A stretch of DNA of 57,539 bases from assembly GCA_001839685.1 (NCBI GenBank), contig MLAK01000658.1, positions 3,638 through 61,176 of the forward strand, given 5' to 3'. Each line of letters begins with the position of its first letter. Position 1 is the stretch's first letter. This DNA is from Tritrichomonas foetus. Its lineage: Eukaryota; Parabasalia; Tritrichomonadida; Tritrichomonadidae. A program made the translations under genes and the position numbers. This document shows, piece by piece, positions 30,501 to 37,893 of this stretch. The notes below the pieces were generated by a model. It worked only from the letters and a program-made list of their open reading frames with translations. It was not told the DNA's origin and ran no database searches.

Positions 30501-32954
30501 TGGTTTTGATCGTCCATATAAAATTGCTTCTCCCAAATCAACAGTAACTTCTCGTCGTTGATTAGTTATCATTACAAGACATGAAAGATTCTCATTAGTT
30601 GGATAGGTATCTAAAAGTAACTGTTTTTCATTTGAAAAATAGTCATGTATTAAAAATTTATTGGTATAAACTCTAATGTCATCATAAAAATCTTTAAATA
30701 TGACATTTACTGTTAAAGGCTTTGCCCAAAGTTGATATAAATGCCTTTCTTCATAAAACACATTTACAGTTGCTGATTTTGTTCTGAAAATAATGTTTAA
30801 TTCGGGATCAAAAGTTCCTTCATATGAAGAAAATTGAGAATAAATATCTTGGAGGTAAAAAATCATTTCTAACAGTAAATTAAACTCAAAAGTTGTGATA
30901 TTCAAAATAATTTCAGAGCTAATAAAAACATCAATTTTCATTGAAGCAAACAAATCACTAGAAATAATTGCGTTATCAACTAATATTTTACCAGGCAAAA
31001 CATTTGTTACTTGTCTTCCATCAATTGAGCCAAATAATGATTCAACTGTGATATCATAATTATCATATAAACTTGTATAATCTTCTGTATCTAAATAAAT
31101 ATTTGGAGCAGATTTAATTTGAATTTTATTTAAATTGAATTCAAGATGATGATCACCTTCAACTTCTTCATATAAAATTTTCATAATTAATCTTGTTATA
31201 GAAATACTAATATTGTAAGCAACATGCTGTTCAATTGCTTTTTGTATTTGAACAATTGTCGCTGGCAATAATTCATTTACATTTTCTTTATCATCTAAAC
31301 TTCCATTTAAGTTGTTTAATTTCTCGTTTGAACCAATTTGAGCTTTTTCTTTGGAGAAAAATGCTATTAACGATTTAATCCATCCAAAATCAAATACAAA
31401 ATTAATTGGAGGTGCAGAAACTTTAATAACAGGTGGTGTATTTGGTTTTGATTTGTATCTAACAATTAATGGTTTTGATGATGTTTCATCATCAGTTGAT
31501 AAAATAAAAGGAAAAGTTGGATTTAAATCATTAATTAACTGAAACGTTTGAAAAGACATGTCAGATATTGAATCAAATCCAGATTTTTTGTAATTCATTT
31601 CAAGAGATTTCGATAACATTCTAGTAATAGATTTACCTTCTTCATTAGATAAAGTTACATTAAATAATTCTATCAATAAATTAATTCTAAAAGGTCCAGA
31701 AAAATTATCATTGTTTCCAAGATCGAAAATTTCTTGAGAATCTGTTGGAATTATCGGCGAATTTAATTCATATTCAGTTTGTGATAAAACTCTTAACATT
31801 GCAATGGCATTTGTATCTAAAGTATCTTCAAGACTATTTAATTCAATTGAATCTCTTCGATGTAGCTTTAAATTTTCGGAATAAAGACTTGAATATTCTT
31901 TTCGATTTTTTAAAATTTGTAAAGCACAAACTGGATCAAATTTTTCTTTTTGATTTTTATCAAGAGCTGCTCTATGAGCGTATTTCCACCACATAGTTGC
32001 TGAACGTTCACTACGAGGCATACGATCAGGTCTTCCACAATGCATGTAAAGACGTCGCCGATTAAACATATTATATTGTCTTTGCATTTCATTTACACAT
32101 TTCCATTGTTGCTCACTGAAGAATAAATTGACGGATTTTGTGTTGACTTTTAAATCTGTTTTAAAATCAAAATCTTCAGTTCTATGATTTTTAATTGTTG
32201 TTTCAAAAGTAAAAGGATTTAAAATATATTCATGGTCAGAATTAATTTCGTCGATCATTTCTTTTATAAAAGCTGACAATGATATTTCAGTCACACTTGG
32301 ATCAATATAGAGTGCCATATCTTTAATTTTGGCCAATTTTATAAGAAGTGGTGTATCTTCTGACACAAATACAGGATCACCATTTTCATCAACTGAAATT
32401 GCATTTATTTCAGCCAATGTAAATCCAATCGCAAATGTTTCGTTTAAAATTGGAATTTCGATTCGAATGTGAACATTTTCAACATGAAATTTCAAATTAT
32501 CTACAATTTTCCCTAATAAACCTGTTAAAACACCTCCTCGCGATGTCTCTGGATTTTCCACTTTTTGACCGCCATTATTTTGATCCATGTCATTGATATC
32601 ATTTTGAGATGAAAGAGAAATTTGTGGATTTTGAACAAAAGCTTTTAAATCAGAATCAGCAGTCGCAATAATATTTTCGGTTATATTTGCAACAATCAAT
32701 ATGTTTTTTATTGTTATTTCGCATGGTTCTGAACTCAATTTTGTCCATGGAAATTTTAAATCTATGCTTCCGATGATCCCCTTTTTGACTGTAAATGGTA
32801 AAGAATGGATCGACAATGCGTTTGGTTGAATATTGACATTTTCTAAATGGACTGAGCCACTCCAGATTGCTACTTCGAGTTGAGAAGGATCAATTGTTTC
32901 TATATATTTGGAAAAAATCGAGCTAATGATCTTCGATGCCAGCGAATTCAGCAT
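24594..32954 (-). CDS. VPS13: VPS13-like bridge lipid-transfer protein
   Basis: 2,786 residues, close to the size of VPS13 proteins, which span contact sites between organelles and move bulk lipid along a hydrophobic groove. The N-terminus is a chorein domain (MLNSLASKIISSIFSKYIET, then LEVAIWSGSVHLENVNIQP; about 1-110), followed by repeating-beta-groove sequence. The VAB/SHR-BD region, an adaptor-binding six-repeat domain, lies around residues 1500-2030. Around 2530-2650 is the glycine-rich amphipathic ATG2/VPS13 C-terminal segment (DGFISLGTGIIDGIVGVV, GLGKGLAGIVMKPVVG), and the end is PH-like. The ATG at 32954 has TCATTTTGG 22 bases upstream. Neighbour to a flippase gene, which fits a lipid-traffic theme but may be chance. 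No frameshift seen. Confidence 0.93.
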   Translation of the reverse strand: MLNSLASKIISSIFSKYIETIDPSQLEVAIWSGSVHLENVNIQPNALSIHSLPFTVKKGIIGSIDLKFPWTKLSSEPCEITIKNILIVANITENIIATADSDLKAFVQNPQISLSSQNDINDMDQNNGGQKVENPETSRGGVLTGLLGKIVDNLKFHVENVHIRIEIPILNETFAIGFTLAEINAISVDENGDPVFVSEDTPLLIKLAKIKDMALYIDPSVTEISLSAFIKEMIDEINSDHEYILNPFTFETTIKNHRTEDFDFKTDLKVNTKSVNLFFSEQQWKCVNEMQRQYNMFNRRRLYMHCGRPDRMPRSERSATMWWKYAHRAALDKNQKEKFDPVCALQILKNRKEYSSLYSENLKLHRRDSIELNSLEDTLDTNAIAMLRVLSQTEYELNSPIIPTDSQEIFDLGNNDNFSGPFRINLLIELFNVTLSNEEGKSITRMLSKSLEMNYKKSGFDSISDMSFQTFQLINDLNPTFPFILSTDDETSSKPLIVRYKSKPNTPPVIKVSAPPINFVFDFGWIKSLIAFFSKEKAQIGSNEKLNNLNGSLDDKENVNELLPATIVQIQKAIEQHVAYNISISITRLIMKILYEEVEGDHHLEFNLNKIQIKSAPNIYLDTEDYTSLYDNYDITVESLFGSIDGRQVTNVLPGKILVDNAIISSDLFASMKIDVFISSEIILNITTFEFNLLLEMIFYLQDIYSQFSSYEGTFDPELNIIFRTKSATVNVFYEERHLYQLWAKPLTVNVIFKDFYDDIRVYTNKFLIHDYFSNEKQLLLDTYPTNENLSCLVMITNQRREVTVDLGEAILYGRSKPINFLINFFRFSKDYEVRLNLKDVPDSRQIWHTSPEVESQKLEINVLASPFTCFMENDLAKLKSENIKFVYWYIPFGYDIFIDFLHPIITTEQLNEYKVILDTNPSVPLKLEFHTFSLAANFVDTKFTLQYLWFMHLVRYFSSLLDYGIPENCAPNSMIYNDINVDIRNLELTMVYKSDIKENLLLKTPHLVMKTLKLPVLFQFIVNELDIFHQNMDMIENNQLFIKTPFLNIDMSMDLAIHDEKDLFAEIPHEKDDLKEMISKTNHILYETHPTKEFLNSIHLWIIGMGMKFHVDDLFIDYNHHRCHTLRKCIYSLWEYDGPPDTYSMEFDFYMKFVKAHLLLNSDTKFADILLNDFVYHVNQDQDITFGDLSIFPLNEKDFIYNNEIDNGNIVINLDKGNAPSLVCSYIKNIFTMNIGHLNIYLHPTFAFPLLYYIIGCPLFGEKDDPPSEVSTTLVFNSENMLVSLFTKKSFSNFILSFGLQWEWGQNEFFINLVNFTGKYAKRNTPIIQPMSIQYKRVPEEGKYIQRSSMTDLKVTITLSDLILFNSMLNHYSNIFGSDSQNNANTSKNSTSNNSNQDNNPGNNEIDNIDFRSMDIEILLCHSHVNVSSSFPFMMIYFKPFTCTLSPKDDKKMLTTSITSTIKTMNYTTGKWDLLIEPFTIDTIFTITDNYKELSVISSDEIDINVPSIFVKQLMQFDLNYLSESTDLQSTISSNLIENRTGSSVMIFFEDDTILPLSVGARVPLPNLKKGAVLSVSFGDSIDQLCNFKPDCIIYPMFIHPRCVVNSIPYKGARLITLSSPFAVINKTSRNLDIYTFNNKDKIYLGTVKAQKSFHIPFNVFLKTGFFFADPSIPIEKAKCKIFKHKKWTTKLNRNLDIMTEHGVLSCKAREEIDQSQSIGQIIIFPAVTFYNEMPVKLIIELFRSKNNIVLEPGEHIDVATIGGVELNFMCRVKIDGFNFSNNKIISLSFNSAKPSRFHMPKDDNSSFIRIATMTNHSIDRSQASIIFYCPCIIFNLFSKPIIVKPFNEESIFYSHEYKSDLQMIYFASKRFFQKQELFAHLQIPEFSSWSEKYIDCTASGMSDVIFLPKLNDDNDKGVSTRDKNIFVPIRYRVTQAEMPYLHSSVLTLVPALSIFNEMDTDIILSPHFASNSSLINENNQQINLESINEANHEENKEKESQGLENERFKPKEKTPVLWSNNDFSFDFSIDGFEKCQNILLSSPVRTTFRLFSDNEYIIIECEIVEDGFGLCAHFRKPRFPSPYILCNYLSDISLYGYQINKNKLFNFPPMSTSIFAFDAPFAEQAMVLKYENKSIIVHFIEETQPLPLNGTPFTIEMRTVNSGSRMIIISQDPVIKMHQLFEINVVFNGMAISFIDSLLRELCLITFGPLEIAVETTQTDITTKISLDYFQIDDQCTAAAFPVVLSGKSTEKKRFLEIDASFYRDAPLLLAFKRFIFSMQKITVYGDLAFVSDIYSYIFETVYHTGKRVKSLLPPSQSPESESVGRIYSFRKLRINPILLKVNYRSVTGRPLTMPTYPQLPLTLFKLVGNITGANICLNCIVLKNFRAPMSYLQRNLIDQYTNSFMNQIWALTGHSDILFNTVGIAESFTSGVDSYFYNPDEEEENIDSSLEQLSIESSDIEDENNHLLNSSIDENLLNNEETSSNSTNTNGHLLKLKSQNHKKTVKITKKGDNSEKEITPGEAAERTKKAVGSIIQSSEGFIRGISSLFSIGTFGSRSLTTGGLNQTPEDTIKDGFISLGTGIIDGIVGVVMDPIEGGKKDGVKGAFVGLGKGLAGIVMKPVVGVLDASAGLIGGIRQTLNTDQTILTRQKLPHAYLLSRIETFDPTTSDLQFLIQRHGWNSRNVEETLCAFIDDPTANFLFCLCSRSIYILKRGEKFDVEKSTPIIKVINPRCEGIYLKFSLKNIMKKGQKEDYVFKCRDDIEAEQIAMVMYSQLIAIEVFK

Positions 32955-32969
32955 GACTTCAATCTCGTG

Positions 32970-32978
32970 CCAAAATGA
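32970..32978 (-). promoter_or_regulatory. Initiator-like element (TCATTTTGG)
   Basis: Its A lies 22 bases upstream of the VPS13 ATG, the same spacing as for the gene at 9145. Confidence 0.5.
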
Positions 32979-33189
32979 TTTTTAAAAGAAATATTAGATG
33001 ACATTTACACTTTTTATTATGAAAAAGTTGATCGGAAATTTTGAGAAAACTCATAGAATTCCAAATTCTAGAAAAAAGTTATTTTACCAGTTGTAAAAGT
33101 GGCTGTTGGACTAATGAAGTAAATTACAATTTTTTTTTATTCAATTTGATTTTAAACTATTATTCACTTTTTATCTATTAGTCAGCAAT

Positions 33190-33460
33190 AATTGTAATGT
33201 ATCATAAGAAATAAATGAATTTTTGATCAGTGAAAAGTTTCTTGAAGAAAGTGAAAAAAACTTAGAAAATTATTTCCAATAAAATTTAGTCAATCAAACA
33301 AAACCCGAAAATCATTCAATTCCTTTTTTGAAAAATTGCAGCCAACCACAAAATGATTTCAATATTGAAAATAATATTACTAAAGAAATTATTGAACCCA
33401 TATTAGAAACACACTAAATTTATTATCAACAAATTAATCATCAATAAATTAAAAGTATTT
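33190..33460 (+). pseudogene. Fragment of the giant ankyrin gene, with stops
   Basis: In one frame this reads CNVS-stop-EINEFLISEKFLEESEK, NLENYFQ-stop-NLVNQTKPENH, then NDFNIENNITKEIIE. It matches residues about 160-245 of the ankyrin protein encoded at 40717-46923, which has CNVSKEINEF, NLENYFKQNLVNQTKPE and NDFNIENNITKEIID. TAA stops sit where the intact gene has K, Q and E. It even ends in a relic of the QEINNQ repeat (YYQQINHQ-stop-I). It is on the opposite strand from the intact gene, about 8-13 kb away. A clear local duplicate that has decayed. Confidence 0.85.
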
Positions 33461-33555
33461 TTTATTTTCATATATTTCTGCTGGTCATTTATCCTGTTTT
33501 ATCTCCCAAATGATTCATTTATGCTATAATCAAACAAATATTCAAATCATGAAGA

Positions 33556-34034
33556 ATGAACAACGAAATAAGAAAAGAATGTGAATTAAAGAATCATGTC
33601 AAGAATTTGTTGGAACAGGTTATAAACTTTTATGGTTCCTTCATCTTCCTTCTTTGGGTGATGTTATTCCTTTTGAAATTAAATCACCCCTTGATCGAAA
33701 AAAAATACAGTATGATGTTATTCAACCATTTATCATCAAAACATTATCAATTATAAACGAATAAGATGAACTTTAAAGATTACTTTTTAGGAAAAAAAAT
33801 ATGATTGTTTTACTATTGTTATTTTGTATTAAAAATAACTTTGAAAAAATCGATTTTTTTAATCTTTTTTCTTTTTACATTAATGAAACATGGAACAATG
33901 TTAATAATTTTTTTCATTCATACAAATCTTTAATTAAAAGAATCATAAGAATTAGTTTATCAAGTACAAACGTTAATTACTTCATGAAATTTCCTAAAAT
34001 ATTAAAAATGACAAAATATAAAAGACAAAAATGA
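33556..34034 (+). pseudogene. Coding relic, unrecognised
   Basis: Open pieces in changing frames read as protein: MNNEIRKECELKNHVKNLLE, then (other frame) LGDVIPFEIKSPLDRKKIQ and DVIQPFIIKTLSIINE-stop, then a frame from 33801 ending KMTKYKRQK. Frameshifts and stops separate them. It follows the ankyrin fragment and might be the decayed continuation of the same duplicate, but I see no match to the intact gene here. The family is unknown. Confidence 0.3.
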
Positions 34035-34294
34035 ATTAAAGCATTTTTTCGATTCCAGAAGTGAGCATATTAATGCTTTTAATGGAAATAATAATAACAA
34101 CAAAAATACTCATATTAGCAGTTAAATATAATCAATAGAATAAAGATGTTAAAAATGGAAAATGTATTTTAGGCTTAATCTACTATTGGAAATTGTTGCT
34201 GTTGTTTTGATTTTTGTTCTTGTGGTTGTGGTTGCTCTTTATCTTGATAATCTTGCTGTTGATAAGACATATGTAAATCACTTGGAGATTCCAA

Positions 34295-34296
<2 letters not shown>
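34035..34296. other. Noncoding, with a possible minus-strand Q-rich relic
   Basis: On the minus strand 34296-34175 reads a glutamine-rich end (SYQQQDYQDKEQPQPQ ... QQQQFPIVD-stop) that looks like the C-terminus of a real protein. It is cut off by the poly(A) tract. No start can be assigned. Confidence 0.3.

Positions 34297-34370
<74 letters not shown>
34297..34370. repeat. Poly(A) tract, 74 A
   Basis: An uninterrupted run of 74 A on the plus strand, by far the longest homopolymer in the window. Its true length may be uncertain because assemblies handle such runs badly. Confidence 0.9.
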
Positions 34371-34372
<2 letters not shown>

Positions 34373-34795
34373 ATGGTGATGAAGGTAAATGAATATCCTC
34401 ACAATTTTTTTGAATACATTTTTTGAATGTTTTTTTTTTTCCTAGATTATGAAATCAATATTTTAGGCTGGTAGAACCATGAGGATTTGTTTTTGGATAT
34501 AAAATTATTGGAATAAGAAATAGTTATGTAGTTTCTAAAGTGTCGAAGACTTCTTGGAAGAATTCAAGAAAATCATTTTAAATTTGCAGACCAAGATGAA
34601 AACTGAGTGATGAATAACAAAGATCTGATTCAAAATCGACAACTTGATGCTAAAATTTAGAGAATAACAAATAGATAAAGGCTCTTTTTTCCATTTCACT
34701 CTCTTATCTCTATCTACACATGAAATAAAATAATTTTGCAACAATGCATACATGTAAAATATTAGTAAATAGTCAATAAAAAAAATTCAAAATTG

Positions 34796-35110
34796 TAAAT
34801 GGTCGACTTTTGGCCATATAAGCATTGAAAAAATGTGAAGGAAATAAAATATTGTCATACATATCAATCGAAAAAAAAATTGCCACTGAAATGTCTCATT
34901 AGAGAAATAATTTGGACATATCAATTTCACGAAATGTTTGATTTCCTCTCACCTATCTGGATATTATGAAAAATTTTTAAGGGTAGATTTTTGACCATAT
35001 ATTTATTGAAAAAATAACAATGTCATGAAAATTTTCAATCATCAAATTGATTTCATAAAATGCCAAGTCAGAGAAATAGTTTGGTTTTTCGAAGATAAGA
35101 ATATAACTGA
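34796..35110 (+). repeat. Imperfect direct duplication, about 110-150 bp units
   Basis: Two stretches, about 34796-34945 and 34978-35100, share the order tttt(g)ggccatataa / tttgaccatatatt, attgaaaaaat, tgtcat, aaattg, and agagaaata(a/g)tttgg. They look like diverged copies of one noncoding unit. Confidence 0.5.
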
Positions 35111-35368
35111 ATTGTCAAAAGGGAGAAGTGGTTTAGACTTATCTTTTTCAATGATTAATTTCTTTCTTTACTGAATTGATTTTTCGACTGACAACTTCTC
35201 TGAAGTTTTCTCTTCCTTTTGATAATCCGAAAAAGTTTGATTTTGGATATTTAACCATAACGTTTGAGAATTCACCTATGAAAGATGAAAAATTTAAATG
35301 CCAAATACAAAACATCAAATTCAAAAGAATATGATATAAACTATAGTTGCCGCTTATGGTCATTAATT

Positions 35369-35830
35369 GGGCATAAAAGTGTCCATAAGCAGAACCTATA
35401 ATTTAAACTAGTGTATTATTAAATTTAATGGTCTATTTCATGATGAGTAGTTTCAATGAGATTGGTTCCAAAAATACTGATATATGTGACATTAAATATA
35501 ACTATTTCGCGTTAATTTTTACAACCTACCTCTAACTGGTAAAATTCAGGTCAATTCGTCGCAACATGTCCTACAGGACGAGTGAGAGAGACTAGGTGAT
35601 TTGACCATATAGAGCCTTAGAGTAAGAAGAACTAAAACGAAAAGCATGATTTACATGAAGAAAAATTTAAAAGAAGACATGATATTAAAAAAAAAAGACA
35701 ATAAGAAAAAAAAATTGAGGGATAAGGGAAGTCACTTATGGATCGAAATTGTGAAGAAATTGAGAGTTTCTCAAAACATTGAATTTTGGCATCAGGAAAA
35801 AAATGAAGAAAATATTAAAATATTTAAATA
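35369..35830 (+). repeat. Truncated 5' piece of the 445-residue gene family and its upstream flank
   Basis: 35615-35740 matches 53405-53530: agagtaagaaga, a few bases, then acgaaaagcatgatttac(a/g)tgaagaaaaat, and later attgag(g/a)gataaggga(a)gtcactta. That is the first dozen codons of the family (minus strand, ATG at 35648, MLFVLVLLTL) plus its upstream region. Two more shared blocks follow in the same orientation: 35369-35400 with 53758-53790 (gggcataaaagtg(t/c)ccataagc) and 35744-35795 with 53821-53875 (aattgtgaagaaattgagag). So a broken third member lies head to head with the gene at 36133. Confidence 0.7.
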
Positions 35831-36111
35831 ATTTAAAACGATATTAAAAATTATCTCAGAATGAAAGTGTACCATTAAAACAAAAATAGGATGTTTGATA
35901 GTAATGGACCCTCAAAAGTTTTGGTCAAAAATCTCAGAATGGAATTCAAAATTTCAGAATATTCAATACTGTACAACAGATTTGAATATATCATTTTTTC
36001 AATGAAATTTGACTAAAGTGATCCTTTCATAGAGAAATCCTGATGATCAAATTGAATTCAATTATGAAGTCAATGACACTTAACCTATCCCTCAATATTT
36101 TCATTTGGTTT

Positions 36112-36120
36112 TCATTTTTC
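36112..36120 (+). promoter_or_regulatory. Initiator-like element (TCATTTTTC)
   Basis: Its A is 19 bases before the ATG at 36133. It is identical in sequence and spacing to the copy upstream of 53435. Confidence 0.5.
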
Positions 36121-36132
36121 TTCACATAAATC

Positions 36133-37470
36133 ATGCTTTTCGTTTTCGCTCTTCTTACTCTCATACAATCTAGTACAGAAACATTTCTTGAAGAGTACAA
36201 TCGTATTGATAAGCTCGAAGCTAAAACTTTGCACGAATCTGATTTCAACAGAAACTTTCTCAGTGGGCATTATCGCTTAAGCGGCAATAGCGTTTCAGCA
36301 ACACTTAAATTTGCAAAATTTTCGATCCTTGAAGTTGACGTCGCAGCTTCAGATATATCAGTCGAAGGCCCAGTTTATGTCAAAATTAGTGGAGCCAATA
36401 TAAAAGTTAATGTGATTGGAAATGGATTTGGCTTTCCATTTATTGAGAGCACAGCAACCAATATTAATATTGCCTGCACCACTCATAATAAAGTTCCTAC
36501 ATGCGTTCTCCAAACTTATTCATGCTTCATTGATTCCGGTGACCATGGAAAAGTGACATACCATGAAAAAATCTACATACCAATGGAGTACACAAACGGC
36601 GATTTAAATTATCTTTGCGGATTTCAAGACGTCGACATTATGCAGCTGAAACAATTCCAATCATCATTCGCTGATCCACGNATGCTTGTACTTCAACTTG
36701 CGAGTGACACTGGCAGGTTTTGCACAGGTGACGGTGGACCCAGTGGAGCTGGCTCTGAGATATTCCATGAGGAGGTTGACCGCTTGAAAGCATTGCCTGT
36801 TAATCGTTTGCCACAAGTTGGTCATAAAGACAAGTACGAAGCCAAATTAACAAGCGGCAACTACCAAATATATGTTGATGATTCTGATTTGCATTTCACT
36901 GCAGANGAACCGTGCATCCTTGAGATTATNNNCNAATCACGCCATTTCAAAGCGTACCTCAAAGGGCCCATCTATGTAAAAGGAAGTGCTAAAACTGCCG
37001 ATTTTACAACTGAAATTGATGCTTCTAACATCGCGCTTCCATTCTTTGATATTGAAGGAGAAGAATTCACTTTGCATATGAAGCGTACTGGGAAAACATC
37101 AAAAGATCACTTCATGCTTTTGGGAAAGACTGAAATGAGAAAATGGAAAATTTCTACAGATCGTGGCGTGCAAAGCGAACAAGGTGGAATGGACAACAAT
37201 AGAGTTGGATATGCCCTCAGCTTTAAGAATGTTGGCTATAATGCACTTATTGGAAATGATGATGAGTTGCGTAAGCTTTGGATTGGAGTTATGCAAGAGA
37301 AAATTCCACCAAATACTGCATTAATTGTTGGTCTTGTATCTGCTTTCGTTGTACTGATAGTTGTTGGTATCATCGTTGGTGTTGTTGTATATTGTTTTGT
37401 TATAAAACCAAAAAGACAGAACCAGGGTGGCAATGCCAATGCCAATGATCAGGGAGCCACCAACTTATAA
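36133..37470 (+). CDS. Multicopy single-pass surface protein, copy 1
   Basis: 445 residues. Signal peptide MLFVFALLTLIQSS, a beta-rich extracellular part with repeated Y-x-(I/V)-x-V style strands and cysteines, one membrane helix about 400-424 (ALIVGLVSAFVVLIVVG), then a short basic and asparagine-rich tail (KPKRQNQGGNANANDQGATNL region). The extracellular part seems to hold two similar halves: LSGHYRLSGNSVSATLKF ... EGPVYVKISG near the front, and LTSGNYQIYVDDSDLHFTA ... KGPIYVKGSA further on. The family is not recognised. It is about 98% identical to the minus-strand copy at 52098-53435. Ambiguous bases at 36682, 36906 and 36930-36935 suggest reads from several near-identical copies were merged. 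Likely a cell-surface or secretory-pathway membrane protein. Confidence 0.85.
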   Translation: MLFVFALLTLIQSSTETFLEEYNRIDKLEAKTLHESDFNRNFLSGHYRLSGNSVSATLKFAKFSILEVDVAASDISVEGPVYVKISGANIKVNVIGNGFGFPFIESTATNINIACTTHNKVPTCVLQTYSCFIDSGDHGKVTYHEKIYIPMEYTNGDLNYLCGFQDVDIMQLKQFQSSFADPXMLVLQLASDTGRFCTGDGGPSGAGSEIFHEEVDRLKALPVNRLPQVGHKDKYEAKLTSGNYQIYVDDSDLHFTAXEPCILEIXXXSRHFKAYLKGPIYVKGSAKTADFTTEIDASNIALPFFDIEGEEFTLHMKRTGKTSKDHFMLLGKTEMRKWKISTDRGVQSEQGGMDNNRVGYALSFKNVGYNALIGNDDELRKLWIGVMQEKIPPNTALIVGLVSAFVVLIVVGIIVGVVVYCFVIKPKRQNQGGNANANDQGATNL

Positions 37471-37480
37471 ACAAATTTTT

Positions 37481-37567
37481 ATAGTATTTTCATTCTCTGT
37501 TTAGTATTTTCATTCTCTGTTTAGTATTTTCATTCTCTATTTAGTATTTTCATTCTCTGTTTAGTAT
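37481..37567 (+). repeat. 20-bp minisatellite, about 4.3 copies
   Basis: The unit is ttagtattttcattctctgt, with units at 37481, 37501, 37521 and 37541 and a partial one at 37561. It starts 10 bases after the stop codon of copy 1. The same unit follows copy 2. Confidence 0.95.
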
Positions 37568-37893
37568 GTATGTAACATCATATTCGTTAATAATATCGTT
37601 CTTAAATTGATTTAATGAAAACAAATTAGAAAGAATTACTCAATTTCATTCAATTAACCATTCTAATAGTTTAATCATTAGGAGAATTGGATGTCATTTT
37701 CATGCAATTGTTGATGAAATACATCCCAACGTGGATCTCAGAAATGTTTACCATAACCATGTTTGTCAGTGTGAGTAGATGACTAAAATAAAAAAGAAGA
37801 AAGATATAAACAATGAAATCGAGTGAAATAAATTTTAGTTATGAAATCCTGAAAATATGGAATCAAACGAATTTGAAAGATTAAATATTATGG

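Larger units (their letters stand above)
36110..37567 (+). repeat. Left arm of a long inverted repeat
   Basis: Initiator, gene and minisatellite together match the reverse complement of about 51841-53458. Similarity stops abruptly about 26 bases upstream of the ATG. The unit therefore spans roughly one gene with its minimal promoter and 3' repeat. Confidence 0.85.

Noticed and set aside
34162..34392. Frame ending in a long lysine run
   Set aside because: The lysines come only from the 74-A tract, and there is no protein-like pattern around it on this strand.
35646..35831. Lysine-rich 61-residue frame
   Set aside because: It coincides with the reverse of the surface-gene upstream region and is explained by that repeat.
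37481..37567. CRISPR-like array
   Set aside because: The 20-base units are directly adjacent, with no unique spacers, and the genome is eukaryotic. It is a minisatellite.
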